Positions 34,793 to 44,272 of a stretch of 64,000 bases of DNA are shown in pieces. The stretch is from Chloroflexota bacterium (GTDB taxonomy: Bacteria > Chloroflexota > Anaerolineae > Promineifilales > Promineifilaceae). A model generated the notes under the pieces. It was not told where the DNA came from, made no database searches, and was given only the letters and a program-made list of their open reading frames with translations. The first letter of the stretch is position 1. The number at the start of each line of letters is the position of its first letter. The stretch is from assembly GCA_022616275.1 (NCBI GenBank), contig JAKEFB010000308.1, forward strand, positions 1-64,000, given 5' to 3'. The translations under genes and the position numbers were made by a program.

Positions 34793-37700
34793 ACCCCATT
34801 GAGACACAGGTGAATATCGCCCGGGAGGAACTTCTTGACCTCAGTCTCCGAAATACCTTAATCAACTACCGTCCACTTAAATCGAAGGGCGTAGAGGTGA
34901 TTGATGAGCGACCGGAGGAAGTCTTTCGTTTGCTTGTTTCTGAAACGCGCCTCATGTCTTTTCTTCCGGTGCCTGAAAAAGACGAGGGTGTAGAAGAAGA
35001 TCAACAGGAGGAGGTAGCTTCAGGAGAAATATTGCTGAAGCAACCAGAAGAAGATAATAACGTTGAGGTGGGCATTGCCGAACGCCATACCGATGAGCAC
35101 TTGCAAACTCCTTATACCTCAACCAATTTGCAGAAACGCCTATTGAACACCTTCTACATGGCACGCACCTATATTGAGGAGCAAGGGGTCAACGTACTCT
35201 ATCTCGCATTGGGGATGCTCCAGTGGTACGAATCATCTAACAGCAACATCGTGCGTCAGGCCCCCCTTGTTTTGATACCCGTCGAGCTTAGCCGCTCGAA
35301 TGTCCGCGCCCGTTTCCGTATTGAGTACACCGAGGACGATATAGGTGGCAATTTATCTTTACGGGCCAAGCTAAGGGCCGAGTTTAGCCTGGTGTTGCCA
35401 GAGCTATCTGAGAACGAAGAACTGAACGTCCAAGACTACTTCGACAGAGTCGCCCAAGCAATTGCTCCCCAGCCTCGCTGGTCAGTGAACAGAACGGCGA
35501 TTGCACTGGGATTCTTCTCTTTCGGCACTTTCCTCATGTATAACGACCTGGACGCGAACAACTGGCCAAAGGGTACCCGACCAAGCGCCCATCCCTTGCT
35601 CCGGGCACTTTTGCTAGAAGGTTTCCACGAGCCAGCGGCGACAATCGGTGACGAAGAGCCCATTGATAAATACGTCTCACCTCAAGACAACTATCAGGTC
35701 GTTGATGCCGATAGCTCACAAACCCTGGCCATCCTTGACGTGAAGCGGGGTCGCAACCTGGTAATTCAAGGCCCGCCGGGTACCGGCAAGTCTCAAACTA
35801 TCACCAACCTCATTGCCGAAGCTCTTGGCCAGGATAAAACTGTGCTATTTGTCGCCGAGAAAATGGCGGCTTTGGAAGTAGTGAAACGCCGCCTCGATGA
35901 ATCCGGGCTAGGGGACGCCTGCCTGGAGTTGCATAGTCACAAGGCCAACAAGAAGGCTTTTCTGGATGAATTGCGCCGTACCTTAGACCTCGGCCGGCCG
36001 AAAACGAGAGATTACGCAGCCGACTTGCAAGCCCTGATTGACAATCGCGACCGCCTGAACACTTACAGTGAAGCGGTCAATACGCCGATCGACAAGAGTG
36101 GAGTAACACCTTATCAGGCCTTTGGCGAATTGTTACACTTGGCGAGTAACCTTGAAGGGATTACTACGCCGCGATTAGATGGCCAACCGATGGTTGGGTG
36201 GTCCGCGCCTGAGTTTCGGCAGTGGCTGAGTCGCATCGAAGAATTACAAACCCTCCTCGGCCGTATGGGTATTCCTATGCGACACCCTTTCTGGGGGAGT
36301 CGCTATCATCAAGCCTATCTCCCAACTGACAGGCGAGACGTACAACAGGCTTGTCAGGTAGCAGGAGAGGCAGTTCACGTGCTGCAACAGGCGTCGGCCG
36401 GGCTTGCCAGCCAGCTAAAACTACCCACCCCTGACACGCGTCTGGCTGCGGTGCAACTTAGCCAGGCAGCGCAAAAGATTCTGACGGCACCACCTCTCGA
36501 AGGTGTCCAAATCATGGCCCAGGAATGGCTCGCTCGCGCCACAGATATTAAATCAGCTTTGGATACAGGCAGCCAGCTTAGCCAATTGCAACGTCAGCAT
36601 GATCAGTGGTTGCTCCCAGAAGCATGGAGCCACGATGTACTTCAGATTCGTAAGGCGTACGTTGCCTACGGTCGGAAATGGTGGCGCTTCCTTTCCGGCA
36701 CGTTTCGCCGGGCTCAGAATGACCTGAATGGCCTATCCCGTAGTAGCTTACCGAAAGGGTTAGGAGCACAATACAGAATGGTTAACGCTATCCTGGAAGC
36801 CCAGCGACTGCAGCCCATCCTGGCTCAACATGAGCCTCTTCTTAAGCAGCTTTTCGGCCCTCGATGGCAGGGGCTGGCTTCTGAATGGGAGCAGCTTCAA
36901 AATACTGCCTCCTGGATCACGGCCCTTTATAGCCAGATCAAAGGGCATATTTTTTCGCCAAAACTGATCAGCTACCTGGCCACTTCGCCAGACTTCGTTG
37001 CCCTGCAGACTTCAGTTACGACCGTTGAGAACGGTCTGAATGCGCATGCCGAAACGATTGCGACCGTCGTCGAACGGATTCAACTAGACGAGAAAGTCCG
37101 CCTGGGTGAAGGAAATACGCTCCTTAAGCAACCATTTCCGATACAAAAGCAGGCATTGAAGGAGTGGTTCACTCAGGTGGACACGCTGCAGGACATCGTG
37201 GCCTACAACCAACTGGCAAACATAGCTGTGCGGGCCGGTCTAGGAGAAATGGTCAAGGTCGCGTCAACCTGGCCCGAAGCCAGCGCCCATCTGGTCAATT
37301 TATTCCAGCGTTCCTGGTACGAAGCCCTGGTAGCCCAGGCGATGAAGGAGCGCCCGATTCTGGCTACTTTTCACACCGAAACCCACCTGTACCGCATTCG
37401 GCAATTCTGCGAGGCCGATAAACTCTCGTTTCAGATCAATCGCACACAACTGGCCCACAAACATTGGCAACGGCTTCCACGCCACACAGCCAGTGGGCAG
37501 TTAGGTGTCCTACTGCGAGAGTTCGAAAAGAAGCGCCGGCACCTGCCTATTCGCAAGCTGATGGGGCTGGCAGGCAATGCCATACAAACTATCAAGCCGG
37601 TCTTCATGATGAGCCCGCTCTCCATCCCCATGTTTCTGCCACCTGGCACATTAAACTTTGATTTGATCGTCTTTGATGAAGCCAGCCAGGTCAGGCCGGT

Positions 37701-39519
37701 CGAGGCGTTCGGCGCTATTTTGCGGGGTCCACAAACGGTGGTCGTTGGGGATAGCCGCCAGCTCCCGCCCACTAACTTTTTCAACCAGGTGCTTGAAGTA
37801 GACGAAGAGACCGAAAGCCTAACGGCCGATCTGGAAAGCGTGTTGGGACTGTTTGCCGCTCAAGGGGCGCCTCAACGAATGTTGCGCTGGCATTACCGTA
37901 GCCGGCATGAATCTTTGATTACCGTTTCCAATTACGAATTTTACGATAACAAGCTGGTTGTCTTTCCCAGCCCGGATGCTGCAAAAGAAGAAGTGGGGGT
38001 GGTTTTCCACTACCTGCCTGACACCGCCTACGACCGCGGTCGGAGCAGCACGAACGAACAAGAGGCGCAGGTAGTAGCCAAAGCGGTCATGGACCATGCT
38101 CGAACACGCCCGGATCTCACGCTAGGCGTCGCCGCTTTCAGTATTGGCCAGATGCAAATGATTCAGGACCAGCTTGAAATTCTCCGACGCCGGGATGCAT
38201 CGTGCGAGTGGTACTTCAATGCCCACCCATTTGAGCCGTTCTTCGTCAAGAACCTGGAAAACGTCCAGGGGGATGAACGAGATGTCATCTTTATCAGTGT
38301 TGGCTATGGCCGAACGGCCGATGGCCAGATATCGATGAATTTTGGCCCGCTGAACAAGGACGGCGGCGAGCGCCGTCTCAACGTCCTTATCACCCGAGCC
38401 CGGCTCCGCTGCGAAATTTTCACCAATTTGACGGCCGATGACCTCGATCTAAATCGTACCAACGCTCGGGGGATTGTCGCCTTGAAGCGCTATCTCAAAT
38501 ATGCGGAAACCGGGCGCCTTGACATTCCCACAGCCAGCGGTGGCGAGCCGGATTCCCCCTTTGAGGAACAGGTGGCCAGCGCCTTGCGCCAGCAGGGTTA
38601 CGAAATAGCCACACAAGTCGGTTCGGCCGGTTTTTGGATTGACCTTGCCGTCAAAGACAAGGTTCAGCCAGGCCGCTATTTGTTGGGCATTGAATGTGAT
38701 GGGGCAACTTATCACAGTGCTCGCTCCGCCCGAGACCGGGATAGATTACGGCAAGAAGTGCTGGAGAATATGGGTTGGCAAATTCATCGCATTTGGAGCA
38801 CAGACTGGTTCCGCAACCCAACGCGAGAGCTACGGCGCGCAGTAAAGGCAATAGAAGGAGTTAAAGTCAAATCCCCGGCCGGACGTCCCCCTTCAGCAAT
38901 GCCGCCAAATTCACCACCAATGAGCCATAAGCCCATTGAGCGCCATGACGCTAAAGCTCCTGCAGCTGCGATTCGAGCCCAGAATTACAAAATCGCCAGG
39001 TTGCGAATACAGACCCCATATGAGTTGCATGAGGTACCTCCCTGGCAGTTAGCTGACTGGATTCAGGAGGTGGTCAAAGTAGAGAGTCCCGTCCACGTTG
39101 ACGACGTTACTCGTAGGATTGTTGATGCAGCCAGGGTGAAACGTACTGGCAATCGCATCAAAACGGCTATCCAAGAGGCAATCGCTTACGCTGTTCGGTC
39201 AAGAACTATCCAGAAGAGGGGCAATTTTCTTTGGGACAAAGAAATGAATAAGCTTCAGCACGTGCGTAGCCACGCCAATTTACCGAACTTTACGCGGAAG
39301 ATAGAGCGGATTGCTCCAGAAGAAATCATGCTGGCCGTGCAAACGGTTGTCAAAAATGGGCTGGGCATGCGACGGGAGGCTATTCCTCTTGCCACTTGTA
39401 CTCTTTTGGGCTTCGGCCGGACCAGTGAAGATATGAGACTGCACGTTGAGAAACTGATAGACAAAATGATCTCACAGCGGCAGTTGATAAAACGGGGAGA
39501 TTCGTTGGTGGTTGAGTAG
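34789..39519 (+). CDS. DUF4011-helicase-endonuclease-DUF3320 protein (Hhe-like)
   Basis: A 1576-residue protein. The N-terminal DUF4011 starts VNIAREELLDLSLRNTLINY. An SF1 helicase follows: P-loop GPPGTGKS (328-335), Walker B DEAS (963-966), VVVGDSRQLPPTNFF, and helicase C-terminal motifs ENVQGDERDVIFISVGYG and RRLNVLITRAR. Next is a Vsr/MTES_1575-type nuclease domain (about 1255-1365) with FWIDLAV and LLGIECDGATYH, and finally DUF3320 (about 1410-1475). This order is that of Hhe, recalled as a single-gene antiphage system. Host-type GGCCGG words are scarce in the gene and codon choice is more relaxed, which suggests acquisition by transfer. Confidence 0.92.
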   Translation: MNPIETQVNIAREELLDLSLRNTLINYRPLKSKGVEVIDERPEEVFRLLVSETRLMSFLPVPEKDEGVEEDQQEEVASGEILLKQPEEDNNVEVGIAERHTDEHLQTPYTSTNLQKRLLNTFYMARTYIEEQGVNVLYLALGMLQWYESSNSNIVRQAPLVLIPVELSRSNVRARFRIEYTEDDIGGNLSLRAKLRAEFSLVLPELSENEELNVQDYFDRVAQAIAPQPRWSVNRTAIALGFFSFGTFLMYNDLDANNWPKGTRPSAHPLLRALLLEGFHEPAATIGDEEPIDKYVSPQDNYQVVDADSSQTLAILDVKRGRNLVIQGPPGTGKSQTITNLIAEALGQDKTVLFVAEKMAALEVVKRRLDESGLGDACLELHSHKANKKAFLDELRRTLDLGRPKTRDYAADLQALIDNRDRLNTYSEAVNTPIDKSGVTPYQAFGELLHLASNLEGITTPRLDGQPMVGWSAPEFRQWLSRIEELQTLLGRMGIPMRHPFWGSRYHQAYLPTDRRDVQQACQVAGEAVHVLQQASAGLASQLKLPTPDTRLAAVQLSQAAQKILTAPPLEGVQIMAQEWLARATDIKSALDTGSQLSQLQRQHDQWLLPEAWSHDVLQIRKAYVAYGRKWWRFLSGTFRRAQNDLNGLSRSSLPKGLGAQYRMVNAILEAQRLQPILAQHEPLLKQLFGPRWQGLASEWEQLQNTASWITALYSQIKGHIFSPKLISYLATSPDFVALQTSVTTVENGLNAHAETIATVVERIQLDEKVRLGEGNTLLKQPFPIQKQALKEWFTQVDTLQDIVAYNQLANIAVRAGLGEMVKVASTWPEASAHLVNLFQRSWYEALVAQAMKERPILATFHTETHLYRIRQFCEADKLSFQINRTQLAHKHWQRLPRHTASGQLGVLLREFEKKRRHLPIRKLMGLAGNAIQTIKPVFMMSPLSIPMFLPPGTLNFDLIVFDEASQVRPVEAFGAILRGPQTVVVGDSRQLPPTNFFNQVLEVDEETESLTADLESVLGLFAAQGAPQRMLRWHYRSRHESLITVSNYEFYDNKLVVFPSPDAAKEEVGVVFHYLPDTAYDRGRSSTNEQEAQVVAKAVMDHARTRPDLTLGVAAFSIGQMQMIQDQLEILRRRDASCEWYFNAHPFEPFFVKNLENVQGDERDVIFISVGYGRTADGQISMNFGPLNKDGGERRLNVLITRARLRCEIFTNLTADDLDLNRTNARGIVALKRYLKYAETGRLDIPTASGGEPDSPFEEQVASALRQQGYEIATQVGSAGFWIDLAVKDKVQPGRYLLGIECDGATYHSARSARDRDRLRQEVLENMGWQIHRIWSTDWFRNPTRELRRAVKAIEGVKVKSPAGRPPSAMPPNSPPMSHKPIERHDAKAPAAAIRAQNYKIARLRIQTPYELHEVPPWQLADWIQEVVKVESPVHVDDVTRRIVDAARVKRTGNRIKTAIQEAIAYAVRSRTIQKRGNFLWDKEMNKLQHVRSHANLPNFTRKIERIAPEEIMLAVQTVVKNGLGMRREAIPLATCTLLGFGRTSEDMRLHVEKLIDKMISQRQLIKRGDSLVVE

Positions 39520-39657
39520 CCATACCGGCTGTAACCAGTCTCTAACCGCGCCACCTCCAAAATGTTGCTTTTGGCCTTTAACGCTACTGCCAGAACAGCC
39601 CGAGGACAAGCACGAGGAGTTTCAGGGGTGAGTGCTTATCAGGTAAGTGGTCTCAAT

Positions 39658-40539
39658 CTAAGGGTGCCGGTGCCGCCGGGCTATCTCCACCCCGGAAATC
39701 GTCAGCGCCAGCCAGGCCGTCCCAACGACGTAACCGGCGACGACGTCGCTGAAATAATGGACGCCCAGGTACATGCGGCTGAAGCCGATCAGCAGGATCA
39801 GGGTGACCAGGACGACGAGGACGATCTTCTCGACAAAGCGATCTAATAGCCGGACGAGCACGTAGGTCAACATGCCGTAGACGATCACCGCTCCCATGGC
39901 GTGGCCGCTGGGAAAGCTGAAACCCGTGGCCAGGGCAAAAGGTTCGCTAAAAGCCGGCCGTTCCCGCTGGAAAATCTCCTTCAAGGCCATAGACAGTATC
40001 ACACCCCCGCCGAGAGCCACTACCCAGCCAATGAGCAAATACCAACAACGTCTCCACAACAGGTAAGCGCCTACGCTCACGGCGATAGCGGTCAGTACGT
40101 AGCCGCCTCCGGCGTGGGTGAGAAGGCGGAAGAAGCCAACGGCCTGCGGCCGGGCCGCGTCGTAGATAGCCTGGGCCAGGGCGTAGTCGAATCGGGCGAT
40201 CTCCTTCCCCTCCATCACCTCCCCGGCCAGCTCGCCGAAGATGGCCACCATCACCAATGTCACAACCAGTCCGGCCGTCAGGTGTAGCCACAGATAAGTC
40301 CACGGCCGGAGCCACTGCCCGGCCCTGTCCAGCAACGGTCCGTGGCGCTCTCTGAGTCGGCGCGCCGGCCGCGATGCCATCAGCCAGCGCCACCCCCGGC
40401 CGGCCACCTGCCATACCCTCTCCTGGTAGCGCTCAAAAAGGTGTCCCAGGGCGTATACCCCTGCCAAAACAGCCCCAATTAACAGCACGAGCAGCTCCAG
40501 GGCGTGAGTGCCTATCAGAGTGGCGGTCTCAACTACCAT
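39658..40539 (-). CDS. PAP2-family phosphatase
   Basis: A 293-residue membrane phosphatase of the PAP2/BacA-like lipid phosphatase class. All three catalytic blocks are intact: KEIFQRERP (K-x6-RP), FSFPSGHAMG (PSGH) and SRMYLGVHYFSDVVAG (SR-x5-H-x3-D). About six membrane segments surround them, with an N-terminal basic cytoplasmic loop. Likely substrates are undecaprenyl pyrophosphate or phosphatidate. The C-terminus converges with the Hhe-like gene; 138 nt between them hold nothing recognisable. Confidence 0.92.
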   Translation of the reverse strand: MVVETATLIGTHALELLVLLIGAVLAGVYALGHLFERYQERVWQVAGRGWRWLMASRPARRLRERHGPLLDRAGQWLRPWTYLWLHLTAGLVVTLVMVAIFGELAGEVMEGKEIARFDYALAQAIYDAARPQAVGFFRLLTHAGGGYVLTAIAVSVGAYLLWRRCWYLLIGWVVALGGGVILSMALKEIFQRERPAFSEPFALATGFSFPSGHAMGAVIVYGMLTYVLVRLLDRFVEKIVLVVLVTLILLIGFSRMYLGVHYFSDVVAGYVVGTAWLALTISGVEIARRHRHP

Positions 40540-40689
40540 TCACCAATCCCCGGACAAACGCCTCGTAAGCCTCCCTCAACGGCAATTCCAGCTCGACGTG
40601 AACACGGCGGCGTAGGGCCACTGCTGTCTCCCCGGTCAGTGGGTTCAGGCCCGACTTCTCGTAGCTCTCCCAATACAACCCTATTCCCT

Positions 40690-40712
40690 GCTCTCCAATC
40701 TCTAATCTCCAG
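40690..40712. repeat. Short AATCTCY heptamer array
   Basis: CCAATCTCTAATCTCCAGAG at the 3' end of the lipoprotein gene on the minus strand. The words GGA-GAT-TAG of the repeat encode the last two residues and the stop codon of that gene. Confidence 0.7.
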
Positions 40713-41769
40713 AGACAAACCCCCACACCGGATTCCTGTCCACCTGCGCAATCCGCCCATCGGCGATACTTAGAAAGACGCCGTTCGTCAGATAATAGGG
40801 CATCCATCGCTGCTGAGTGGTGCTGGTAAACGCCACTTCCAGCGCCGTCGCCCAGCCCAGCCGCTCCCGCACCTCCGCGTTCGTGCGCCACACCTTGCCA
40901 AAGCCGCGCACCGGCTGGTAAAGGCCCGGTGGTGGGATCACTGTCGGGTCGTCCACCGGCTCGCCCACTGTCCAGGTATCATTATACCACTCGTACGTAC
41001 CGTCATTGTAAAACACCAGGATGACCGTGCCGCTGGCCTCGGGCCACTGCGCCAGCCATAGCATCCACCCCCCCTCAAACGGCTGCTCGGCCGCTGCCAC
41101 CACCGCCGCCGGCCCGGCCGGGCACTGGTCCCACAGCCCCGGCGGCGTAAAGGGGAAAAAGTAAGTATAGGGACAACTCAGCGTCACCGTCAGGCTGCTC
41201 TCGGCCGTATTGCCCAGGCTATCCCGTGCCAGCAAGGTAAAGGTATGCCACAGCCGCTCGTGAGTAGAGATAGTGGTCGTCAAAGTGCCGCTGATGGCCA
41301 CCTGGATAAACTGGCCGGGCAGGTCGCCGGGCAGCCACTCCTGGATAATCACTTCGCTGCCGCCGCCGATTTGCCAGGTCAACGTCACGCTGCCACCAGG
41401 GGCTACCGTCGGCGGCGCGGCCGTAAAAAGGGTAATAACCGGCCCGGCCGGCGTAGCTGTAGCCGTGGGGGAAGCCGTCGCTGTGGCCGTCGGTGGGGGC
41501 GGCTGCGTCGGCGGTCGTGTCGGTGGGCGCTGGGTGGGCGGTGGGCTGGTGGCCGTCAAGACGGGTGGGCTGACCGTGGCCGTCGCCAGCACGGCCCGAT
41601 CACTCCTTAGCGCCGCCGGTGAAGGGTCGCTGCGGCTGGGGATAAGCAAGGGAACGGGGCTCACCCGAACTGTGTCCGAGCTGGCCGGGTGGCAGGCCGT
41701 GACCATAGCCAGCATAGCCAGCGCCAGGAACGGGGTTACCAGGCCGGGCCATAGCCTGTAATTCTTCAT
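40702..41769 (-). CDS. Lipoprotein with Thr/Pro-rich linker
   Basis: A 355-residue lipoprotein. The signal peptide ends LAMVTAC with the lipid cysteine at 26. A linker rich in PTRPPTQPPPPTATA (about 75-115) leads to an Ig-like domain (PVITLFTAAPPTVAPGGSVT) and a C-terminal domain with WMLWLAQWPEASGTVILVFY and LGWATALEVAF. The last domain is repeated in other Chloroflexota secreted proteins but I cannot name it. ATG 41769 is preferred over GTG 41778 because GAGGAGG lies 8 nt before the ATG and would overlap the GTG. Confidence 0.78.
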   Translation of the reverse strand: MKNYRLWPGLVTPFLALAMLAMVTACHPASSDTVRVSPVPLLIPSRSDPSPAALRSDRAVLATATVSPPVLTATSPPPTQRPPTRPPTQPPPPTATATASPTATATPAGPVITLFTAAPPTVAPGGSVTLTWQIGGGSEVIIQEWLPGDLPGQFIQVAISGTLTTTISTHERLWHTFTLLARDSLGNTAESSLTVTLSCPYTYFFPFTPPGLWDQCPAGPAAVVAAAEQPFEGGWMLWLAQWPEASGTVILVFYNDGTYEWYNDTWTVGEPVDDPTVIPPPGLYQPVRGFGKVWRTNAEVRERLGWATALEVAFTSTTQQRWMPYYLTNGVFLSIADGRIAQVDRNPVWGFVSGD

Positions 41770-41889
41770 CGTGGACACCTCCTCACGCCATCAGGTATCA
41801 CCGCGGATTCGTGCCACTATACGTATACCACCCCTTCCCCAGCCTACCATGCCGATTGCGCCACGGCCGCTCTACGCCAACTCTACGGA

Positions 41890-41946
41890 TTTTGGATTTT
41901 AAATTGCCGATTTTGGATTGGTGCCCACCTCTAAAATCTAAAATCC
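41890..41946. repeat. Heptamer array TTTTGGA / TAAAATC
   Basis: TTTTGGA, TTTTAAA, TTGCCGA, TTTTGGA, TTGGTGC, CCACCTC, TAAAATC, TAAAATC. Same family as 18899-18968. It ends 4 nt before the strong promoter at 41950. The rest of the 400-nt gap between 41770 and 42170 holds the promoter and leader described next; I see no gene in it. Confidence 0.8.
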
Positions 41947-41949
41947 CAT

Positions 41950-41977
41950 TTGACAGTGGCCGAAAAACCTTCATAAT
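41950..41977 (+). promoter_or_regulatory. Strong sigma-70 promoter for the ABC-F gene
   Basis: Perfect TTGACA (41950-41955), 16-nt spacer, CATAAT (41972-41977). Transcription should start near 41984, giving a leader of about 187 nt before the ABC-F start codon. Confidence 0.75.
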
Positions 41978-41983
41978 TGGCCA

Positions 41984-42170
41984 GGTTATTAAGGAAATCA
42001 CCCCAATGTTACTGTGAGACGACCTTAGGTTCTATCCTGACTGGAGAGCTGGCTGGTTTTAGCCCCTCTCGCCATCCCATCTCCCGGGTGGGATTGGCTT
42101 CGTTGTCTGGTCTTTTCGTTTTGCCGCCTGATTCTGCCTGGAGCCGGGGCGGCCACCTGAAGGTACTCTC
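41984..42170 (+). promoter_or_regulatory. Structured leader of the ABC-F gene with a mini-ORF
   Basis: AAGGA (41991-41995) precedes a three-codon reading frame ATG-TTA-CTG-TGA (42006-42017). Two hairpins follow: GAGAG-CT-GGCT/AGCC-C-CTCTC (42044-42070) and ATCCCA/TGGGAT (42074-42094), then T-rich sequence to 42122. The ABC-F gene has its own GAAGG site near 42160. This layout is compatible with ribosome-mediated attenuation, as known for antibiotic-resistance ABC-F genes, but no anti-terminator pairing has been demonstrated. Confidence 0.4.
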
Positions 42171-43787
42171 ATGTTAACAGCCCATCACATCACCAAATAT
42201 TACAACATCCAACCTGTCCTGGAGGACGTCTCCTTCAGCATCAACCCCGGCGAGCGGGTCGGGCTGATTGGCCCCAACGGCAGCGGCAAGACCACGCTCC
42301 TGCGCATCCTGGCCGGCCGCGAACAGCCGGACATGGGCCACGTCACCCTTACCCCGGCCGGCCTGCGCCTTGGCTACCTGCCCCAGGGCTTCGAGCCAGA
42401 CCCGTCGCTGACCGTCGGCCAGCTCATTAGCCAGGCCGTGGGCGACCCGGCCACCCTGGAAACAGAAATCGGCCGGCTGGCCCTGGCCCTGGCCGAGGCG
42501 CCCGACCAGCCTGCCTTGCAGGCCGCTTACGACGCCGTGTTGCGTCGGCTCAGCCAGCATGACCCCGGCCGGGCTCCGGCCATGCTCAGCGCTCTGGGGC
42601 TAGACGGCGTACCGGCCGGGCAGCCGGTCTCCCAACTCAGCGGCGGGCAAAAGACCCGCCTGGCGCTGGCCCTGGTCTTGCTCGACGAGCCGCAGCTCCT
42701 CCTTTTGGACGAGCCAACCAACCACCTGGACATTGACATGCTCCTCTGGCTGGAGGAGTGGCTGGCTGGCTTCCCTGGCGGCGCGCTGCTCGTCTCCCAC
42801 GACCGTACCTTCCTGGACCGCACTGTCAACCGTATCCTCGATCTGGACCCGGAAAAACATGCTGTCCGCCAATACGCCGGCAACTACAGCGACTATCTCG
42901 ACCAATACCTCCACGAGCGGGAAAAACAGGTCGCCGCCTACCGTGACCAGGTGGACGAAATTCGCCGCGTGCGGCAGGACATTGCCCGCACCAAAGAACA
43001 GGCCCGCCAGGTGGAGATCACCACCACTCCCCGCCAGCCCGGCGTTCGCCGCTACGCCAAAAAAGTAGCCGTCAAGGCCAGGGCCCGCGAGAAAAAGCTG
43101 GAGCGCTACCTGGCTTCCGGCGAGCGGGTAGAAAAGCCCAAGAGTGGTTGGCAAATGAAGCTCGAATTCGACAATGCCCCCCACCTCGGCCGGGATGTGC
43201 TGGCTCTGGAGGAGTTAGCTGTTGGCTACCCTGGCCAGCCCCCGTTACTGCAAGGACTGAACCTGGCCGTCCAGGCTGGCGAGCGTGTTGTCCTCACCGG
43301 CCCCAACGGGACGGGCAAAACTACCCTCCTGCGGACCATCGCCGGCCGGTTAGATCCCCTGGCCGGCCGGGTGCGCCTGGGAGCCAGCGTCCGGCTGGGC
43401 TATATGTCCCAGGAACAGGAACTGCTCGACCCGGCCGCCAACGCCCTGGAAACGATTCAGGCGGCGGCTCCCCTGAATCAGACCGAGGCTCGCTCCTTCC
43501 TCCACTTCTTCCTCTTCGGCGGCGACGATCCCCTCCGGCCGGCCGGCGAGCTAAGCTACGGCGAACGGGCCCGCCTGGCCCTGGCCACACTCGTTGCCCA
43601 GGGCAGCAACTTCCTACTCCTCGACGAGCCGATCAACCACCTGGACATCCCCTCCCGCGAACGCTTCGAGCAGGCCCTGACCCACTTTGAAGGCACTGTT
43701 CTGGCCGTCGTCCACGACCGCTACTTCATCCAGCGCTTTGCCACCGGCGTCTGGTGGGCCGAGGGAGAACGATTGTCCCGCGCCTAA
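42171..43787 (+). CDS. ABC-F family ATPase
   Basis: A 538-residue soluble protein with two ABC domains and no membrane part, which acts on the ribosome. Domain 1: Walker A GPNGSGKT (about 34-41), signature [13 protein letters not shown], Walker [17 protein letters not shown]. The linker (about 240-320) is basic and helical, as in factors reaching the peptidyl-transferase centre. Domain 2: GPNGTGKT, signature [26 protein letters not shown]; the threonine of the usual DEPTNHLD is Ile here. Whether it is a translation factor or an antibiotic-resistance protein cannot be told from sequence alone; the regulated-looking leader hints at the second. Confidence 0.92.
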   Translation: MLTAHHITKYYNIQPVLEDVSFSINPGERVGLIGPNGSGKTTLLRILAGREQPDMGHVTLTPAGLRLGYLPQGFEPDPSLTVGQLISQAVGDPATLETEIGRLALALAEAPDQPALQAAYDAVLRRLSQHDPGRAPAMLSALGLDGVPAGQPVSQLSGGQKTRLALALVLLDEPQLLLLDEPTNHLDIDMLLWLEEWLAGFPGGALLVSHDRTFLDRTVNRILDLDPEKHAVRQYAGNYSDYLDQYLHEREKQVAAYRDQVDEIRRVRQDIARTKEQARQVEITTTPRQPGVRRYAKKVAVKARAREKKLERYLASGERVEKPKSGWQMKLEFDNAPHLGRDVLALEELAVGYPGQPPLLQGLNLAVQAGERVVLTGPNGTGKTTLLRTIAGRLDPLAGRVRLGASVRLGYMSQEQELLDPAANALETIQAAAPLNQTEARSFLHFFLFGGDDPLRPAGELSYGERARLALATLVAQGSNFLLLDEPINHLDIPSRERFEQALTHFEGTVLAVVHDRYFIQRFATGVWWAEGERLSRA

Positions 43788-44224
43788 GCCTCAGATAACC
43801 GCTTTGCCTCGGCAATCCAATCAGTTGGATCCCACCGGGTGACGCTGGTAATCTCCCGCACCCGTTCCGGCGTAAGCTGAGCCAGATCGGCAAAGGTGTA
43901 AATACCGGCCTCGTTCAGCCGGCGGGCGTAGGTAGGGCCGATACCCTGGATGGTTTCCAGGCTGTCTTGCTGTTCCGACTGGACCGCCCCGGCCGCTTCC
44001 CGGGCGGCCGCCGCCATTTTCTCGACCGTTTCTATTAGCCCGACCGTTTGTAGGGTGCCGGACACCTGCAGCGGTTTGGTCAACGCAGTTGGCCCGGCGA
44101 CCACCAACGGCCCGGGGACCACCTCACGTTGCTGCCGCCACCACCAATACAGCCAGGCTGTCACCCCGGCCGCCAGTAAAAAACCAAGCCAGAAAAGTCC
44201 AACGTCTTTACGCTTCATTGCCAT
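43784..44224 (-). CDS. Membrane-anchored helix-hairpin-helix protein
   Basis: 146 residues: a single N-terminal membrane segment (VGLFWLGFLLAAGVTAWLYWWW) and a C-terminal helix-hairpin-helix region, DSLETIQGIGPTYARRLNEA and YTFADLAQLTPERVREI, of the HHH_5/DUF4332 kind. Such domains bind DNA in some proteins, but here the protein is membrane-tethered and of unknown role. The stop codon overlaps that of the convergent ABC-F gene by 4 nt. ATG 44218 is an alternative start. Confidence 0.75.
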   Translation of the reverse strand: MAMKRKDVGLFWLGFLLAAGVTAWLYWWWRQQREVVPGPLVVAGPTALTKPLQVSGTLQTVGLIETVEKMAAAAREAAGAVQSEQQDSLETIQGIGPTYARRLNEAGIYTFADLAQLTPERVREITSVTRWDPTDWIAEAKRLSEA

Positions 44225-44272
44225 TCCTAATTACCGTTCGTCGCGCTATTCGCCATTAGCTTTATCTCGACC

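Noticed and set aside
40529-40700. Minus-strand frame with ESYEKSGLNPLTGETAVAL and LPLREAYEAFVRGLV, overlapping the PAP2 start by 11 nt
   Set aside because: It has a plausible composition but no start codon of its own after the heptamer repeat; it may be the remnant of a lost gene. Not supported enough to call.
41977-42177. 66-codon frame running into the ABC-F start
   Set aside because: It starts with TTG inside the promoter -10 box and has no conserved features. The three-codon ATG frame at 42006 is a better leader candidate.
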